The position numbers and the translations under genes were made by a program. A stretch of DNA of 64,000 nt from the NCBI GenBank assembly GCA_905182995.1, contig CAJJDP010000020.1, positions 65,453 through 129,452 on the forward strand, written 5' to 3'. The DNA comes from Paramecium octaurelia. Lineage: Eukaryota; Ciliophora; Oligohymenophorea; Peniculida; Parameciidae. The notes under the pieces were generated by a model that made no database searches, was not told where the DNA came from, and saw only the letters and a program-made list of their open reading frames with translations. Positions 47,980 through 60,200 of the stretch are shown piece after piece; positions within the stretch are counted from its first letter, which is position 1; every line of letters starts with the position of its first letter.

Positions 47980-49681
47980 TCAACTAATAAGTTGATATAA
48001 TTCTAAACTAGCTAAAATTTAGAGCCTTTCAGTTTCAGTTAATTCTTCTTAAACTCTTCTCTTAAATCTTGATAAAGATCTATCAACTGAATATTCCATC
48101 AATTTTTCTTTATTTTAGTTTTTCGAAGAACCCACATCCCTCATTTTTTAAGAAACCTAAACTTCTTCATTTATGGATTACTAAATAAATAATCAAATTA
48201 CATTTTCCTTAAAAGAAACTTCTTCCATATCCTTAGTGATTTTTTCTTCATCATCTTTGTCCTTTTAATTAAACTCAATCACTCTCATTGCTATTTCTTG
48301 AAATTATCTTTTTTTTTCAGGATTATACAATTCTCTTTCTTCTCTAGTACAAAGATCTTAAGCTTTGAATTCTTTAGAGATAACCTTCCTTCTTAATTCA
48401 AAGTTTTTATCATCCTTCATATGTAAGTAAATTAACTTGCATCTATCTACATAATGAGATTCTAGTCTTCCCTTGTGTTGAACATTCAATCTGATATGAG
48501 CAAATACTTCTATATCTAAAGCCAAATTTTTTATAAATTAAAATAACATTGTATCAGATAAAGTAATAATTTCTCTTTCTTATTGACTAATAGAATGTTA
48601 TTATTTATGCCACATGTCTTTTAATTCCTCAACCCCATAGAATATCACTGAAAAAAATTTCTCTCTCACTTCTTATCTTTTCTTTTCAAAATTAGATATA
48701 TTTTATTCCATTTATCTGTACTTCTCAACCCAAGCCTTCATCTTTTCAACACTGGCAATTGAAATGTTTTTATAGGGTTAAGAGGATAATTTTATTACTT
48801 CGTTTGTATTGATTTTAGCTGTCGGAACCTCTTTATAAATTGATTTGTTTTTAGAATCTTCGCATCCTGTATTACTTTATTATATAACATGAACCTAATT
48901 TTGAAAGTACCCTTCTTTAGTTTTGATTTTCTTTACCATTTTATCTAGATCTATTTTCCCTTCATTTAATTCTATCTCTTCTTCTCCTTCCTCTTCAATT
49001 TATATATTATTTTATCTTTCATTTATCTTATTCTGATAATATTTTTAGTCACTTTGATTTGTATTTCTAGACTGTAGACTTTTTCTGATGTGTTCTGGAA
49101 TTGAATTATTACTTATTTGCTCTCTACATGTATCGCAATTAACTACTCCATAATCTAATTTATTTATCAAGCATTCAGCGTGGAATGCTTTTTCACATTA
49201 ATTACAAAGTACAAGAACCTAGTCAGGATTCACATATCGACCACAAAAACAGGATTTAAGTGCAGGTAAAAATTCTCTTAGAACGTACTATTGTCTCATC
49301 ACATATCCTTTTTTTTATTTCATTTAAATATATTCGTGTAGCTTGGATAATAGAACCTTTTCTATGATATCAGTTATTTTCCCTTTTTTCAATTATTCAG
49401 TCTTAAACACCTCAAACTATCCATGATGTGGCTATTTACCTAATAAAAATTAATAAATTAAAATAGCACAATTATATTGATTTTTAGAATGTGAGGTTAA
49501 GTAAGAATTATAAATAATAAATACAATAAATAACGCTACCTGTTGGCAACTCTTCACCCAATATATATTCAAAATATTCGAACCAATCTTCTTCCTGGCT
49601 TAAATTCTCTATTTTTCCTATTCCAAATCCTCTTCCCTTTTTAAATTTGACAAAATCCGAAAAAGTATAGTTCTTACTCAT
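47980..49681 (-). CDS. BAH-PHD-TFIIS-M chromatin protein, 526 aa
   Basis: The N-terminal 110 residues form a BAH-type domain (MSKNYTFSDFVKFKKGRGFG ... HHGQFEVFKTEQLKKGKI). A PHD finger follows: CFC, CNQC, FHAEC, CDTC. The central part contains a TFIIS middle (TFS2M)-like domain: VREKFFSVIFYGV, LALDIEVFAHIR, CKLIYLHMKDDKNFELRRKV. The combination is typical of nuclear readers of nucleosomes linked to transcription elongation. One ordinary intron is at 48181-48201 (21 nt). The coding sequence is also split by a 100-nt insert at 49440-49539, listed separately. Removing both gives exactly 527 codons. Confidence 0.82.
49440..49539 (-). other. 100-nt insert inside the BAH domain: oversized intron or retained IES
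   Basis: Read on the minus strand, it begins GTAGCG and ends TTATTAG. Excising it restores the frame across LPTG|KQPHHGQ. There is no AG inside the insert, so it cannot be two ordinary introns around a tiny exon. Every other intron I placed in this window is 20-37 nt. The same 100 nt can be bounded by TA dinucleotides (TAGCG...TTAGG followed by TA), as for an internal eliminated sequence, although the ends match the usual IES consensus poorly. Confidence 0.65.
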
Positions 49682-50120
49682 TAAATTATTATTTTATTAA
49701 TTGCTTGTTTGCTCTATTTTGCTTAGTCTTTAATATTTTAATTCTCACACAATATAAACAACTCAATTTTAAGTTAAATTTTGGATTATATTTGTTGAAT
49801 TGAAATAATTTAAGAAACTAATCAATTAGTTCAATTTATAAACTAACTAAACTATATTAGAATTAATATTTGAGGTATAACAAAGTTATTTAAAATACAT
49901 TCTTATTTAAATATTCTATTATTGTATTTCTATATTTTTAGATTTATTATTATAGAGAAGGGCACATTGATATTAATGATAGTCTTTGATTCTTATTTTG
50001 TAAAGTTTGATATGGTTAAATGTAATAGATAGTGAAATGTATGTTACATCAATTAAATACTACAAGAGTTATTAAAATAAATATTTTGCAATAATTTTAT
50101 ATAAAATATTAATCTTAAAA
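49682..50120. other. divergent intergenic region, no feature seen
   Basis: AT-rich gap between two divergent starts (BAH-PHD gene and RING-H2 gene). No frame or RNA gene was found. Confidence 0.5.
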
Positions 50121-51047
50121 ATGAACATGTAAAGAAAAAGCCATTCTCCTGAATTAAGAAAAGAGTTAGCATTAAAATTATTAAGAAATGAAAAGCATCC
50201 TTTTGTCTCCAAATAATCTTAATCCCCAGAAATAAAGATGACCAGATCAACAGTCTCTTAGAAGCGTAAGGCCCAAGATCATCCTGTCAATTCCCCAATC
50301 ATTGAAGATCTATTGAGACAATGTAAACTACTAGAGGAATTAGTTAAGAAGTCAAAGAAGGTAAAAGTTCTTATGGATAAGAGTAGATTATTGATGAAAA
50401 AGAAACTAAAATTTAACTTTTACTTCAATTACTTAAACAAAGAGAAAATTGTTGCAAGGAGTTATAAATGTAATCACACAAATTAATGGAAGAGAGATAA
50501 ATTTTAATAGAACACATTACACAATTAGAAAACTAACTCAATCTATAAGAAGAAGAAGAAGCATGTATGATTTATTATTTAATGTGCAAGACTCGCAAGA
50601 TGGATTTTAACAACATATGACGAATTTAAATGATTTGAGACACTTTCTTAATTAAATTCGTCATAGTAATGAGGACATCCCAGTTTTTGTTGATGTTGAT
50701 AATCTGACGTATGAATAACTTCTCCAACTTGAAGATACTATTGGATATGTAAATAGAGGTTTAAGCAAAGAACAAATAAAAACTATTCCAAAAATAAGCT
50801 TTGATTAATGTAAAACAGATGAATAATTGTAAATGACATAATATTAATAATAAGATGCTCTATATGTTAAATTGAATTCGAGAGTACTGACAAATGCAGA
50901 GCTCTTCCATGTTAACACATATATCATTCAAAATGCATAAAACTATGGTTAGGAAAAGAAAAACATTGTCCGATATGCAAACATGAACTGGAAATTAATG
51001 TTCCAATCTAGTATCAAACGGAAGAATAAGTAATGGTAGAACAATGA
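50121..51047 (+). CDS. RING-H2 E3 ubiquitin ligase, BIG-BROTHER/RNF-like, 282 aa
   Basis: Four exons with three 26-nt introns: 50361-50386, 50565-50590 and 50829-50854. The N-terminus is basic; a central coiled coil (LLRQCKLLEELVKK, IEHITQLENQLNLQ) may dimerise. A linker, NLTYEQLLQLEDTIGYVNRG then LSKEQIKTIP, matches the region preceding the RING in BIG BROTHER/RNF-type ligases. The RING-H2 is complete: CSICQIEFE, ALPCQHIYHSKCIKLWL, KHCPICKHEL. All eight ligands are present, so ligase activity is expected. The third intron position was fixed by the RING frame. Confidence 0.92.
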
Positions 51048-51118
51048 ATTAATAAATTATATATCTTATAATGCACAATTGATTATTTTCATCATTATTT
51101 AAATTGAGTTTTTTGCAA

Positions 51119-51390
51119 TCAAATAAATTAAATAATATTATAGGTATAATTATTTTTTTCTATTTTCAAAAATTAATATTTCTGTTATAAGGTGATCGTC
51201 TTAAGGAGTTTAGCATTTTCACTATCTTGAGATAATAAAGGTATCACTTGTATTTCTAAAGATTCAGTTTAAAAAAAATAGTTATGACCTTTTTATGAAG
51301 TTGATGATTATTTTTAGGCTTACTATTAATAGCCTTTAACAAGTTTTCCTCTTTGGTGTTAATTATTAAGCCTTTATTTATAGTATCCAT
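51119..51390 (-). CDS. small hypothetical protein, 78 aa
   Basis: Starts MDTINKGLIINTKEENLLKA and, after removing a 35-nt intron (51289-51323), continues QTESLEIQVIPLLSQDSENA. The intron is at the long end for this genome, but it is the only GT/AG pair that joins the two coding-like frames, and the result is exactly 79 codons. No domain was recognised. It converges with the RING-H2 gene. Confidence 0.45.
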
Positions 51391-52222
51391 TTACAAAGAA
51401 TAAATTAATTTTATTACTCCAATAGAATAGGTATTCAGTATTTTGGAATCTTTTTTATTATGTTATTGATTATGACTATAAAATTACTTTTAAGGATTGC
51501 ATCCCCCATTAAATTCCTTTTTAGGCTAGGTCTAAAACATTAAATTCAGTTGATATTTTTCTAATTCAAGCACAATTATCAATTAATATTTATCAATCTA
51601 TTCCAATCAAGAGTTTTAAATTATTCTTATAATTTATATAATATCAGTATCTAAATTTTCAAGTCTTTTGTTTTTCCGCATAAACTTCTTAAATTTGTAA
51701 TTTTGTCCTTAGTTTTACATTTTAATAGAATAATATTCTACAAATTGTATGCTATGATTAAAACTATATAACTAAGGATTAATATTTTAATTAAAAAGTG
51801 TTGGCTCTATGTCTGCGAACTGAAATGATCTTAAATCATTAATTTTTAATTTTAATTTGGCATAAACTTCATTATTATTAATTTTCTAATTTTACTATTT
51901 CATATATCTTAAATATTTATTGAATATTTTCAATTACTAATCTCTTATTAACAATGAAAATCAAATACTTAGATAAACTAATTCTAATTTTTATGAAATT
52001 ATTTATAACAAAGATAATTATGGCATTATAAATTGCATTTTGCTAAAGATATTCTATTTTAAGGAAGATTTTTCAATCTGCTTATATGGCATAGTTTTTC
52101 AATAAGAGTTATCTCTATTTGCAAAATTGGTGTATTTATTAATTGAATGTTGTAAACTTTAATAAGGATTTTTATTCTTTGGAGTCTATAATGTGAAATC
52201 AAATTTATTGATAACAAAATAA
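51391..52222. other. divergent intergenic region, no feature seen
   Basis: About 830 bp of AT-rich DNA between divergent genes, with frequent TGA in all frames. Nothing was recognised. Confidence 0.5.
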
Positions 52223-54001
52223 ATGAAATTTCTTATTGTTAATGGTTATCATGCTTCTCGGAACAACTTTAAGTTAATCGAATAATTCAAGTAGTTAATA
52301 TGGGATGTACAAATATAATTTAGTTAGATTACATAATAATTAAAAGAAGTTGCGGATGTTGAATTCGATTTTGCAATTGCTGATAGGCATTCAGTACAGG
52401 AATATCTCTTTGAACCTGAAACATCTCTAGTTCGACCAGAACATGGATTGAAATTCGATGCTCTCGACATGATCTTCATAGCCGCATCTCCAAATGTTCG
52501 TCCATGGCATAATAGAATGAGGAGTGTAAGTGAATATCATTACATAAGATAATCACGCTTATTCGAATGTGTTTAAAAACAAAAAAACTTTTATTTATGA
52601 CTTCTTTTGGTGCTTAAGCGCTTGCATATTTATGTGCCACAAACATTTAAAATGTATAAAATAGTAATTAATTGTATATAGTATATAAATATAACTAATG
52701 GATATGGTGAGGGATGCAAGCTAGTAGATTTTCCAAAATATACAAATTAAGCCTTAAAAAATGGGTCTGATGACTTCTTTTTGGATTCCACAACTGGTGA
52801 TATCTATTTCTACAGCAAATAAACTGATGAATGGATACCTAAAGCCAATGTAGGAATTCATCATCGAAGAGATGCTATGGAATATTAATCCATAGGGAAG
52901 TTTGTAGTTAAATCTCCAACTTACAAACCTAAATAATAGATGCTCAGTAACTAAACTGAAATGACCTGCATTATCAAAAAATAGTTCTTAAATTATTGGT
53001 TGTTTAAAGATGTTTAAATGGAATTCTCAATTAAATAATCTAATGCATGGGACATACACACAATAACATTCGTTAACCCAGAAAAAGTTTATTTTTGTTT
53101 ATATATGATATAGAGATTTTCAGTTTTAGCAGAAAATAATTTTCGAGGACCTCTAATTCTATAATGTGACAATATTTTAGCCTTGCTCTTTGAAATCGAA
53201 AGTAAATCCAGAGATCAATTCAATATCATTCAAAATTTTATTGAAAATGGAATTAAAACCATAAGATATTCTAATCATTATGTATAAGTTAACAAATCAA
53301 TTTTAGAATCAAATCAGCATTACCTATGAAAAATATTTTAATAATTAAAAAGGTATCAAAAATATAGAAATTGTATTTGACAAAACTTAGAAAAAAACAA
53401 ATAAACTAGATGATTCCATCAAACCGAAAGGTATGGAGTATAGAAAACTGATCAATGCACAAATTTAAGAATAAGAAAGGGAGAAAATACATTCTATTCA
53501 AGCAGGACTTACCAGTAGAAATAATAAATAGTCAGAGTAATTTGTTTTCAATTAAAATTTAGTGTTGTGTCTCATAATAATATCATGTAAAAGAATTACA
53601 AAGTGAAAAGAAGAAAATCATTTTCCTTAAAGTAATAATAACTTATGATGCTTTCTTAATAAGTTCAGAATCATGAGTTTCTTAAATAAAATCCAAATCT
53701 TGATAATTTCTTGTCAGATTAATAATAACCCAAAAGTAGTAGGCATCTCAAAATCAATACAGAACCAAAACCACAACCTAGAATCAAACAAGATGATGAT
53801 TTTGACTATGACCAGAAAGCACATAAAAACCAATTTAATTAAGTTTAAGTTCGAAAAATACTACACCCCTCCTTAGATGAGTAATTCTTGGGATAGAAAA
53901 GAATATGGATTCCAGGATTCTTGAATTATAAATACACAGACATCTAATCTGGTCTTCCTTCTACAAGAAAAGGCAGTCGGCCTATGACTGATCGCTTTTG
54001 A
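52223..54001 (+). CDS. class-I glutamine-amidotransferase-like protein lacking the nucleophile, about 550 aa
   Basis: Introns 52526-52548 (23 nt), 52654-52681 (28 nt), probably 53087-53113 (27 nt, also readable), 53282-53306 (25 nt) and 53537-53562 (26 nt). The N-terminal 200 residues resemble a GATase-1 flavodoxin-like fold: MKFLIVNGYHASRNNFKLIE, DALDMIFIAASPNVRPWHN, then KKLLFMTSFGAQALAYLCAT in the position of the P-[IL]-x-G-[IV]-C-x-G-H-Q nucleophile elbow. Cys is replaced by Ser (TSFGAQ), so it is probably not an amidotransferase. The rest is polar, with a Q/K-rich disordered C-terminus ending SRPMTDRF. A structural, possibly ciliary, role is inference. Confidence 0.6.
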
Positions 54002-54254
54002 TTTCTTAATTTAATTTAATTAACTAATAAATTATCTTTATTAGTATTACTTTAATAAAAATCATTAATGCTTTGCTGATAGTGTGAACTATTTAGCAAT
54101 CGATTCTTAAAATAAATTAGGCTAATGTAACATAATATCTTAGTCAATCTAATACTTCTTCTAAGCAAAGATAGTGTATTTTTCAATAACAACTTGTATG
54201 GTAATTAATTATAATTAATTTTTTTTAATTAATACTTAAACGATAACTTTTATT

Positions 54255-54996
54255 ATGAATCAAGAGTCTATAGATGAATCCCTGGAAAGATTGTAATTCA
54301 TTGTATTATTCTTCTTAGTCGAAGAGATAGATAAAATATTAGAGAAAAAATGGCAGAGCGAAATTAATTATTTGAGAAAGCAGCCTAAAATTATTTATCC
54401 AGTTTATAAAGAGAAGTTGAAACTATAAAAAGAACCAGGTATTATGATTAGCTAATGCATTAGACCCTTGGCTGAATCAAGAAATTAGGAGTTTAGAGAA
54501 TAAATAGTTAATTTATTTAAGAGATATGAAGATGGAAGTCTAAGATTAAAACAAGCAATTCAAAAAACCAATATCGAAAAAATCAATTACAATAATTATT
54601 TAATTAAGGTGTATCCAAATTATTTCACTGATGAAAAAAGAAAACTAAAGGAAGAAAATTAACGACTAATGGAATAATTGCAAGTATTAATTTATTTAAC
54701 AATTATAGGGATTTAGATAATAAGTAAGTAATGTTCCTTTATAAGAAATATAAAACAATTAGAATGAGCAATATGATTACAATGAACTATAAAGAGTTGA
54801 TCAATATTTGGGATAAGATTACTTAGAATAGGATTATTAAAACTAACAATACCATATTCAAGAATAATAAAGATAGTAGTTTCAGTAACCTTAAGGTCTC
54901 TAAAATTATTCAAATTAATCAAAATAAAATCTAACAAAATAGCAGGAACAAGACTTTTTATCAGAATTTTTAATTCCTTAACAAGGAAAAAAATGA
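54255..54996 (+). CDS. Q-rich hypothetical protein, 238 aa
   Basis: Two exons, intron 54684-54708 (25 nt). The N-terminal 140 residues are basic and helical (NLFKRYEDGSLRLKQAIQ, EKRKLKEENQRLMEQLQ). The C-terminal 90 residues are nearly half Gln, mostly TAA and TAG codons (YLEQDYQNQQYHIQEQQRQQ). Antisense frames here look long but are shadows of the Q-rich stretch. No family was recognised; the N-terminal coiled coil plus Q-rich tail suggests a scaffold. Confidence 0.65.
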
Positions 54997-55363
54997 TATA
55001 ATTTTGTACTTATATATATAAAATTATTTTGAATCTCAGAAACCATATTAGCTGATTATAACAGCATAGAATAACATATAGTTTTATAAAGAGAAATAAA
55101 TTCTATGATTTGATATTATTAAATTGTATTATTTTTAAGATTCAATAATAATTCTGACAGAACTACTAGCAAAATAATTGAACAACTAATTGTTACCTTA
55201 AAAAAATTATTTTATCGAAATGGATGAAATGAAAAACAATATAATTATATTTTTCCTATTTAATAAGGTTTCATTGTCTTTCATAATCAATTAATAATTC
55301 AGATTCTTAATATATTCTTTAATACTCATTACTTATCTGGAGTATTTTTATGAATTATAGTAA
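54997..55363. other. intergenic, no feature seen
   Basis: AT-rich spacer with no sustained frame. Confidence 0.5.
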
Positions 55364-55537
55364 ATGGATAAAAGATTCATAATGGCAATAAACAAAGTTA
55401 TTAAATCCGGTCGTTGCAAAGTGACTGCTATTTATTAAAATGATTCAATGACATATTAGTATAAAAAATATCTTTCATTTTCAGATGCTATGGAAGTAAC
55501 AAAGCCTTTAATAGATAAGAATGAGGGTGAGATTTGA
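55364..55537 (+). CDS. small hypothetical protein, 57 aa
   Basis: Starts MDKRFIMAINKVIKSGRCKV and ends VTKPLIDKNEGEI. Its charged and mixed composition is unlike the flanking random translations, and GC is locally higher. The short length leaves room for chance, or for a missed upstream exon. No family was recognised. Confidence 0.4.
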
Positions 55538-56050
55538 TTGATAAAAATTAGAAATTTTTATGATAAATCTACGATTTCTTACTTAATACTGCTCTTTGTT
55601 TACTTGTATTTAAAAATCAAATCCTAAGAGAAATGCATTAATAATTAGGAAAAACAAAATCATATACATGAATTTCAGAATTTATCTTTTATTAAAATTT
55701 AAAAATAATATCGATTCATTGTGAATTATTACTTTAATATCATTTAAAATAAAAATTAGCATTAAAAGTATTATGTATCTCCATTTTTTATTATTATTAA
55801 ATGATGACGACATTTTTCAAATTTTATTTATTATAAACCTTTTGGTAAAAAACTTGAGATATTCTTAAACAAATTGCTTAAAAACTCTCATTTATGCAAG
55901 ATTTTAGGTTTTGAGCAGCTAAATATGAACATTCTAGACGATTTATAAATTTTCGCAGTTTTTCTATCTATGAATTTACGTATTCATGATGGCTTTATCT
56001 TTATTTTTTTAGATATTTATTATAGAATATGTATGATCAAAAATTTATAA
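55538..56050. other. intergenic, no feature seen
   Basis: AT-rich spacer between the small ORF and the convergent small gene at 56051. Confidence 0.5.
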
Positions 56051-56285
56051 TCAAAGAGGATCAAGCTTAGAGAAAACCTTCTTTTGCATGTAATTAATTC
56101 CATATTTAGAATTTGTAAGCATTCTTTTGTAGTTTTGCTTAAATTCCAAAACGGATGAATGAACTTTGATATTATTTCTTGGCGGCCTCTCGGTAAAAGG
56201 TTGTTAATAGCTATGATTACTAACTGACTTTAATGACATAATATTTTAAACTTACTTGTTTTTTATTAAGATCTGCTAATGACAT
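56051..56285 (-). CDS. small hypothetical protein, 68 aa
   Basis: Two exons, intron 56228-56255 (28 nt), 69 codons. The first exon is ten codons, MSLADLNKKQ. The second reads SVSNHSYQQPFTERPPRNN, then VLEFKQNYKRMLTNSKYG, and ends in FSKLDPL. It has local GC above background and no TGA. The short proline/arginine segment and a single amphipathic helix suggest a binding peptide or small subunit. I do not recognise it. Confidence 0.5.
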
Positions 56286-57225
56286 GATGTTTTGTAACGA
56301 GAGTCTGCATTAGGCAATCAAAGGAAGTTTTTCAAAAGAAGATTTATCTCTCTTCATTCTTTTTATTTTAATATAAAATATATTGATTTTCTCAATGAAA
56401 TTGAAAATGATTTATAGGATTTTTATAAATTCAAAACCTAGTAATATTTTATTATTGAAGCATATTTCAAACAAATAAGAAGAAAAGCTATAAAAAGAGA
56501 ATAATTTAATTGAGTTCTCATAATCTATATAGGTATTATCACTGAATTTCAGAATATTTGTAAAGGTCACATAAATGATGAAAAGTTTGATCCTGAAATC
56601 TAATGGCTTTTTCGCTTTTGAATAAGTTTTTATGAGTGATATTTAAATATCTATCAAAGAAATTACGATTAGCTTAGGTAATAATAGTGCATAAATCCTA
56701 TTTATTTAAGAGCAATAATTTAATAAAACTAATATGAAATTAATCATTAAACTGTCTTTGAAAAATTCCATAAATCATCTTACTAGCATTTTATCTGTTA
56801 TGTACTTTTTGTATAAAGTATTTTAAAAATAATATTTATTGAAACTATAATTTTTTAGTGTTTTTTGTTGATAGAACCTTATTTTAACTGACTTAAAAGG
56901 TTTAAATTTTAATTTCTGAGATAGATATTTACTAATTATTAAGCCAAATGTTAGATTCTTATAAGTTCTTCTATTGAATTAAAAAGTAATAAATTTAAGG
57001 ATTTAAGAATGTAATATATAAAGTGTATTTTAAGGATTAATATATTAAAGAATAAGTTGATGTTGATATAAATTGTATGTGTAGGTTGAGGATAGTAAAG
57101 TTTGGATATTAATTAATATCTAAGATAACATTATAAATAAATTAATTAAATGAATAGCATTGATAGTTATCAAAGCAAGGCAACAATGAATGCATAGTCA
57201 ATAATCTCTAAAATAGCCACTCGAA
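56286..57225. other. long AT-rich divergent intergenic region
   Basis: About 940 bp. A frame just before the start at 57226 (ATG 57186) is out of phase with the downstream domain and was rejected as the gene start. Nothing else was recognised. Confidence 0.5.
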
Positions 57226-60200
57226 ATGGATAAGCAGAGTAAGCAAGTAGAGTTATATGTTAGCAATGGCTCATTGATAGCAGCTTTGGATGAGGAAACT
57301 GTCTCTGCAGCTTGGAATGCATTCGGTAATTATAAATTTTGAATTGTGAAGGCCTTCATGTTTCAAGGTAATTACGAATGGGAAGAGGAGTAGCTGTGAA
57401 CAAATTTGGAACATTTTCTTTTAGTGCTCCAGATGTTATATTAGATGGAGTTACCAATCCAGTAGAAAGAGACAAATAGCCGCGTTAGCCAGTGTTTCTT
57501 GTTGCAAAGGTAGTCCATTGATTTAATGTAAGGAATTCGTCAATGGATTCAATCTAAAAACTGCCATAGCAATAGGTCGATAATTGAGACCTTATAAAGT
57601 GCAGACATCTGGTAAGATTTAGCATGCGATTGTGAATTGGGCAGAAATAGCATTGTATGCATCTTAAAATAAGGATTCAGCTAAAATGGCTGTTGAGAGA
57701 GTGATTAAATCATTATCTGATATTGTTCGCAATGTAAATATTCATATAGATGATTTTAGAGGGATGTTGTTGAAGTTGAAATTCCATGTGTTGGTACATT
57801 CTTTGTGAAATCCCATTGTGCAGCTGTACAATTTTTGGATTCACTGATGGATAGTTGTAAAGTAAAATATAGGATAATATTTGTTTATAGGAAATCACCA
57901 AAAGACCATTGTCAGAGAGGAAATCAAAAGGAGACATGCGTTTGACACAGTAATACTTGCAGCAATTGAGCAAGAGTTAGCATCCTGAAGAAAGCAATCT
58001 CATGATTGATGAAGGTGCCAGGAATTACCTAACTAATTCTCTTGGAATTGAATTACCTGACACTAGACCTAAAACTGCCAAAAACTCATAAGTATAATCT
58101 AAAAAAGGGGGACTAATGAGTAAAACTGTATCATATTATTTTCAATAACAATTTTAGTTAGAATTAAGACCGTCTACTCAACAGATCTCCAGAATGGGAT
58201 TTTAAAGATCAGTAAATGATAAGGTGTATGCTTTGGAAAGATTAAAATATTACATAAGGGATCATGCACTGAATATTGAAGATGTAATGATTGAATCAAT
58301 AATGTTAATTAGTCATTTTTAGATCTCTGTTAATAAGCATTTGGCAAAACTAGTGAAAGAAAAATAAGAATGAATTTTGATGATTTTAAGAGAGCTGTTA
58401 TTAAAATTGATTTGCCTCTTAATGAAATACAAATTATCACTTTGTTTTAGACTTTAGATGTTAATAATGATGGTTTCGTTGATAAATTTGATTGGCTCAA
58501 AGCTATTGTTGATAAAAGTATGTATTATCATATAAACCAAATAGAAACTCATGTAAATTATATCAAGGATGTTGTGTTTAAATTCTAAATTCATACTGAT
58601 GATTTGTTATAGAGAATGAATTTGCATCGCGATCATCCTCCAGTTAATTTGTAATAATTAAAATTTGCTCTCATGCATTTAGATGAATCTCTAAATTAAC
58701 ACAAGGCACTTAAGGTGGCTAAGGAAATTTTGGATGGAAAGGAAACTATTAGTATGAATGATTTATTAGCATTATTTAATACTGTTGAAGAAGATGACAA
58801 AATGTATGATTTGTCATGGTTTAAAGATACTTTGCATAAAATGAGAGATCATTTAGTGGATCCTTAGAAAATGAAAGTCTTGAGATCCTCTTTTGAATAC
58901 TTCGATGAACATCAAGAAGGTAATCTAGATACTGCCAATTTTAAGACTGTCTTAATGGAAAGTTAGTTGGGATTGAATGTTTAAGATATCAATAGATTGG
59001 TTCGTTATCTTCCAAAGAACAGAGATTCCTTAATAAATTACTACGACTTTATTTAAATGATTATGGATGTTAACAAATAAATGGATTAGAAGGATACTGC
59101 TAAAGATCTTGTTGATTTTGCATAAAAAATCAGTAAGTATTTAACTTAAAAAAAATTCACTGTTATATAATTTTTATAATAAGTAAAGTCAGGCTATGGG
59201 TCCTGCAATATTGAATCTACTGCCTAATATTTAGAAAAGAATCTCTTTACCTAATTGTCTCATGATGAATGCTTAGAATATTGTCGAGAAATGGATGTTG
59301 ATGGGAATGGCGTTGTTAGTGATGAAGATATGAATACATTCATAAAAAGATATTCATATTTCAATGTCAGAAAGGATCAATCTTAAATCGAATAAATTGT
59401 TGAAAACCTGAAGATTAAACCATAAGTTGGAGATACTTTCTCAGCTATTGAAAAAACTTGTGTTTAATCTAAATCAATTGATTTGATTACCATGGGACAG
59501 AAGAAAATGTTTTAATCTTTGGTTGATGGGATGAATTAATCAAAAAGTTTGTTCCCTGTTGAGGAATTACCAGAATCTAAATTCGATTAAATACTTAAAG
59601 ATTTAAGAATTAAATTAAATAGAAAAGGAATGGGATACGAAGAACTTTTTACATTCTTAGACACTGATCATAATGGATTCTTATCTATCAGCGAATTTTA
59701 TAATATTGATAAAATTATGACTCTAAGTCAACCTGCAAAAGATGGATTCTTTGCTTTTATGGATAAATAGAGAATTGGTTTGATCGATCTCAATACTTTT
59801 ATTAAATTTATGGGCAAATCCATTATTTAATAGATGCCATCTTTATCTGAAGATGACTGGGATTGGGAATTGGAAATCCTATTCAAAATAAGAAATTGGT
59901 GTTAGAGAGAGAATATCACAATAGAAGATGCCTTTAGAACATTTGATAAAGATTTCGATGGTTAAATAAACAAAGCTGATTTAAGAACTTTCCTCAAGGA
60001 CATTTTGAAAGTCGAAGAAAAAGAAATTACTGAGGCCAAAATCAATAGATTATATAAGTTAATGGATTAATATAAAAGAGGAAAGATTACATTAATGGAT
60101 TTTAGAAGATTTGTAGAAGAAGGATTTTTTTATGGTAAAAATAAATAAGTATTTGGATAAACAACAAATTTGGCAGCAAAATAGCAATCTGAATCAAGAT

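Noticed and set aside
57186-57291. An earlier ATG and frame (MNAQSIISKIATRNG) before the CCDC81/EF-hand gene
   Set aside because: It hits TGA after about 35 codons; the frame from ATG 57226 leads directly into the conserved HU domain.
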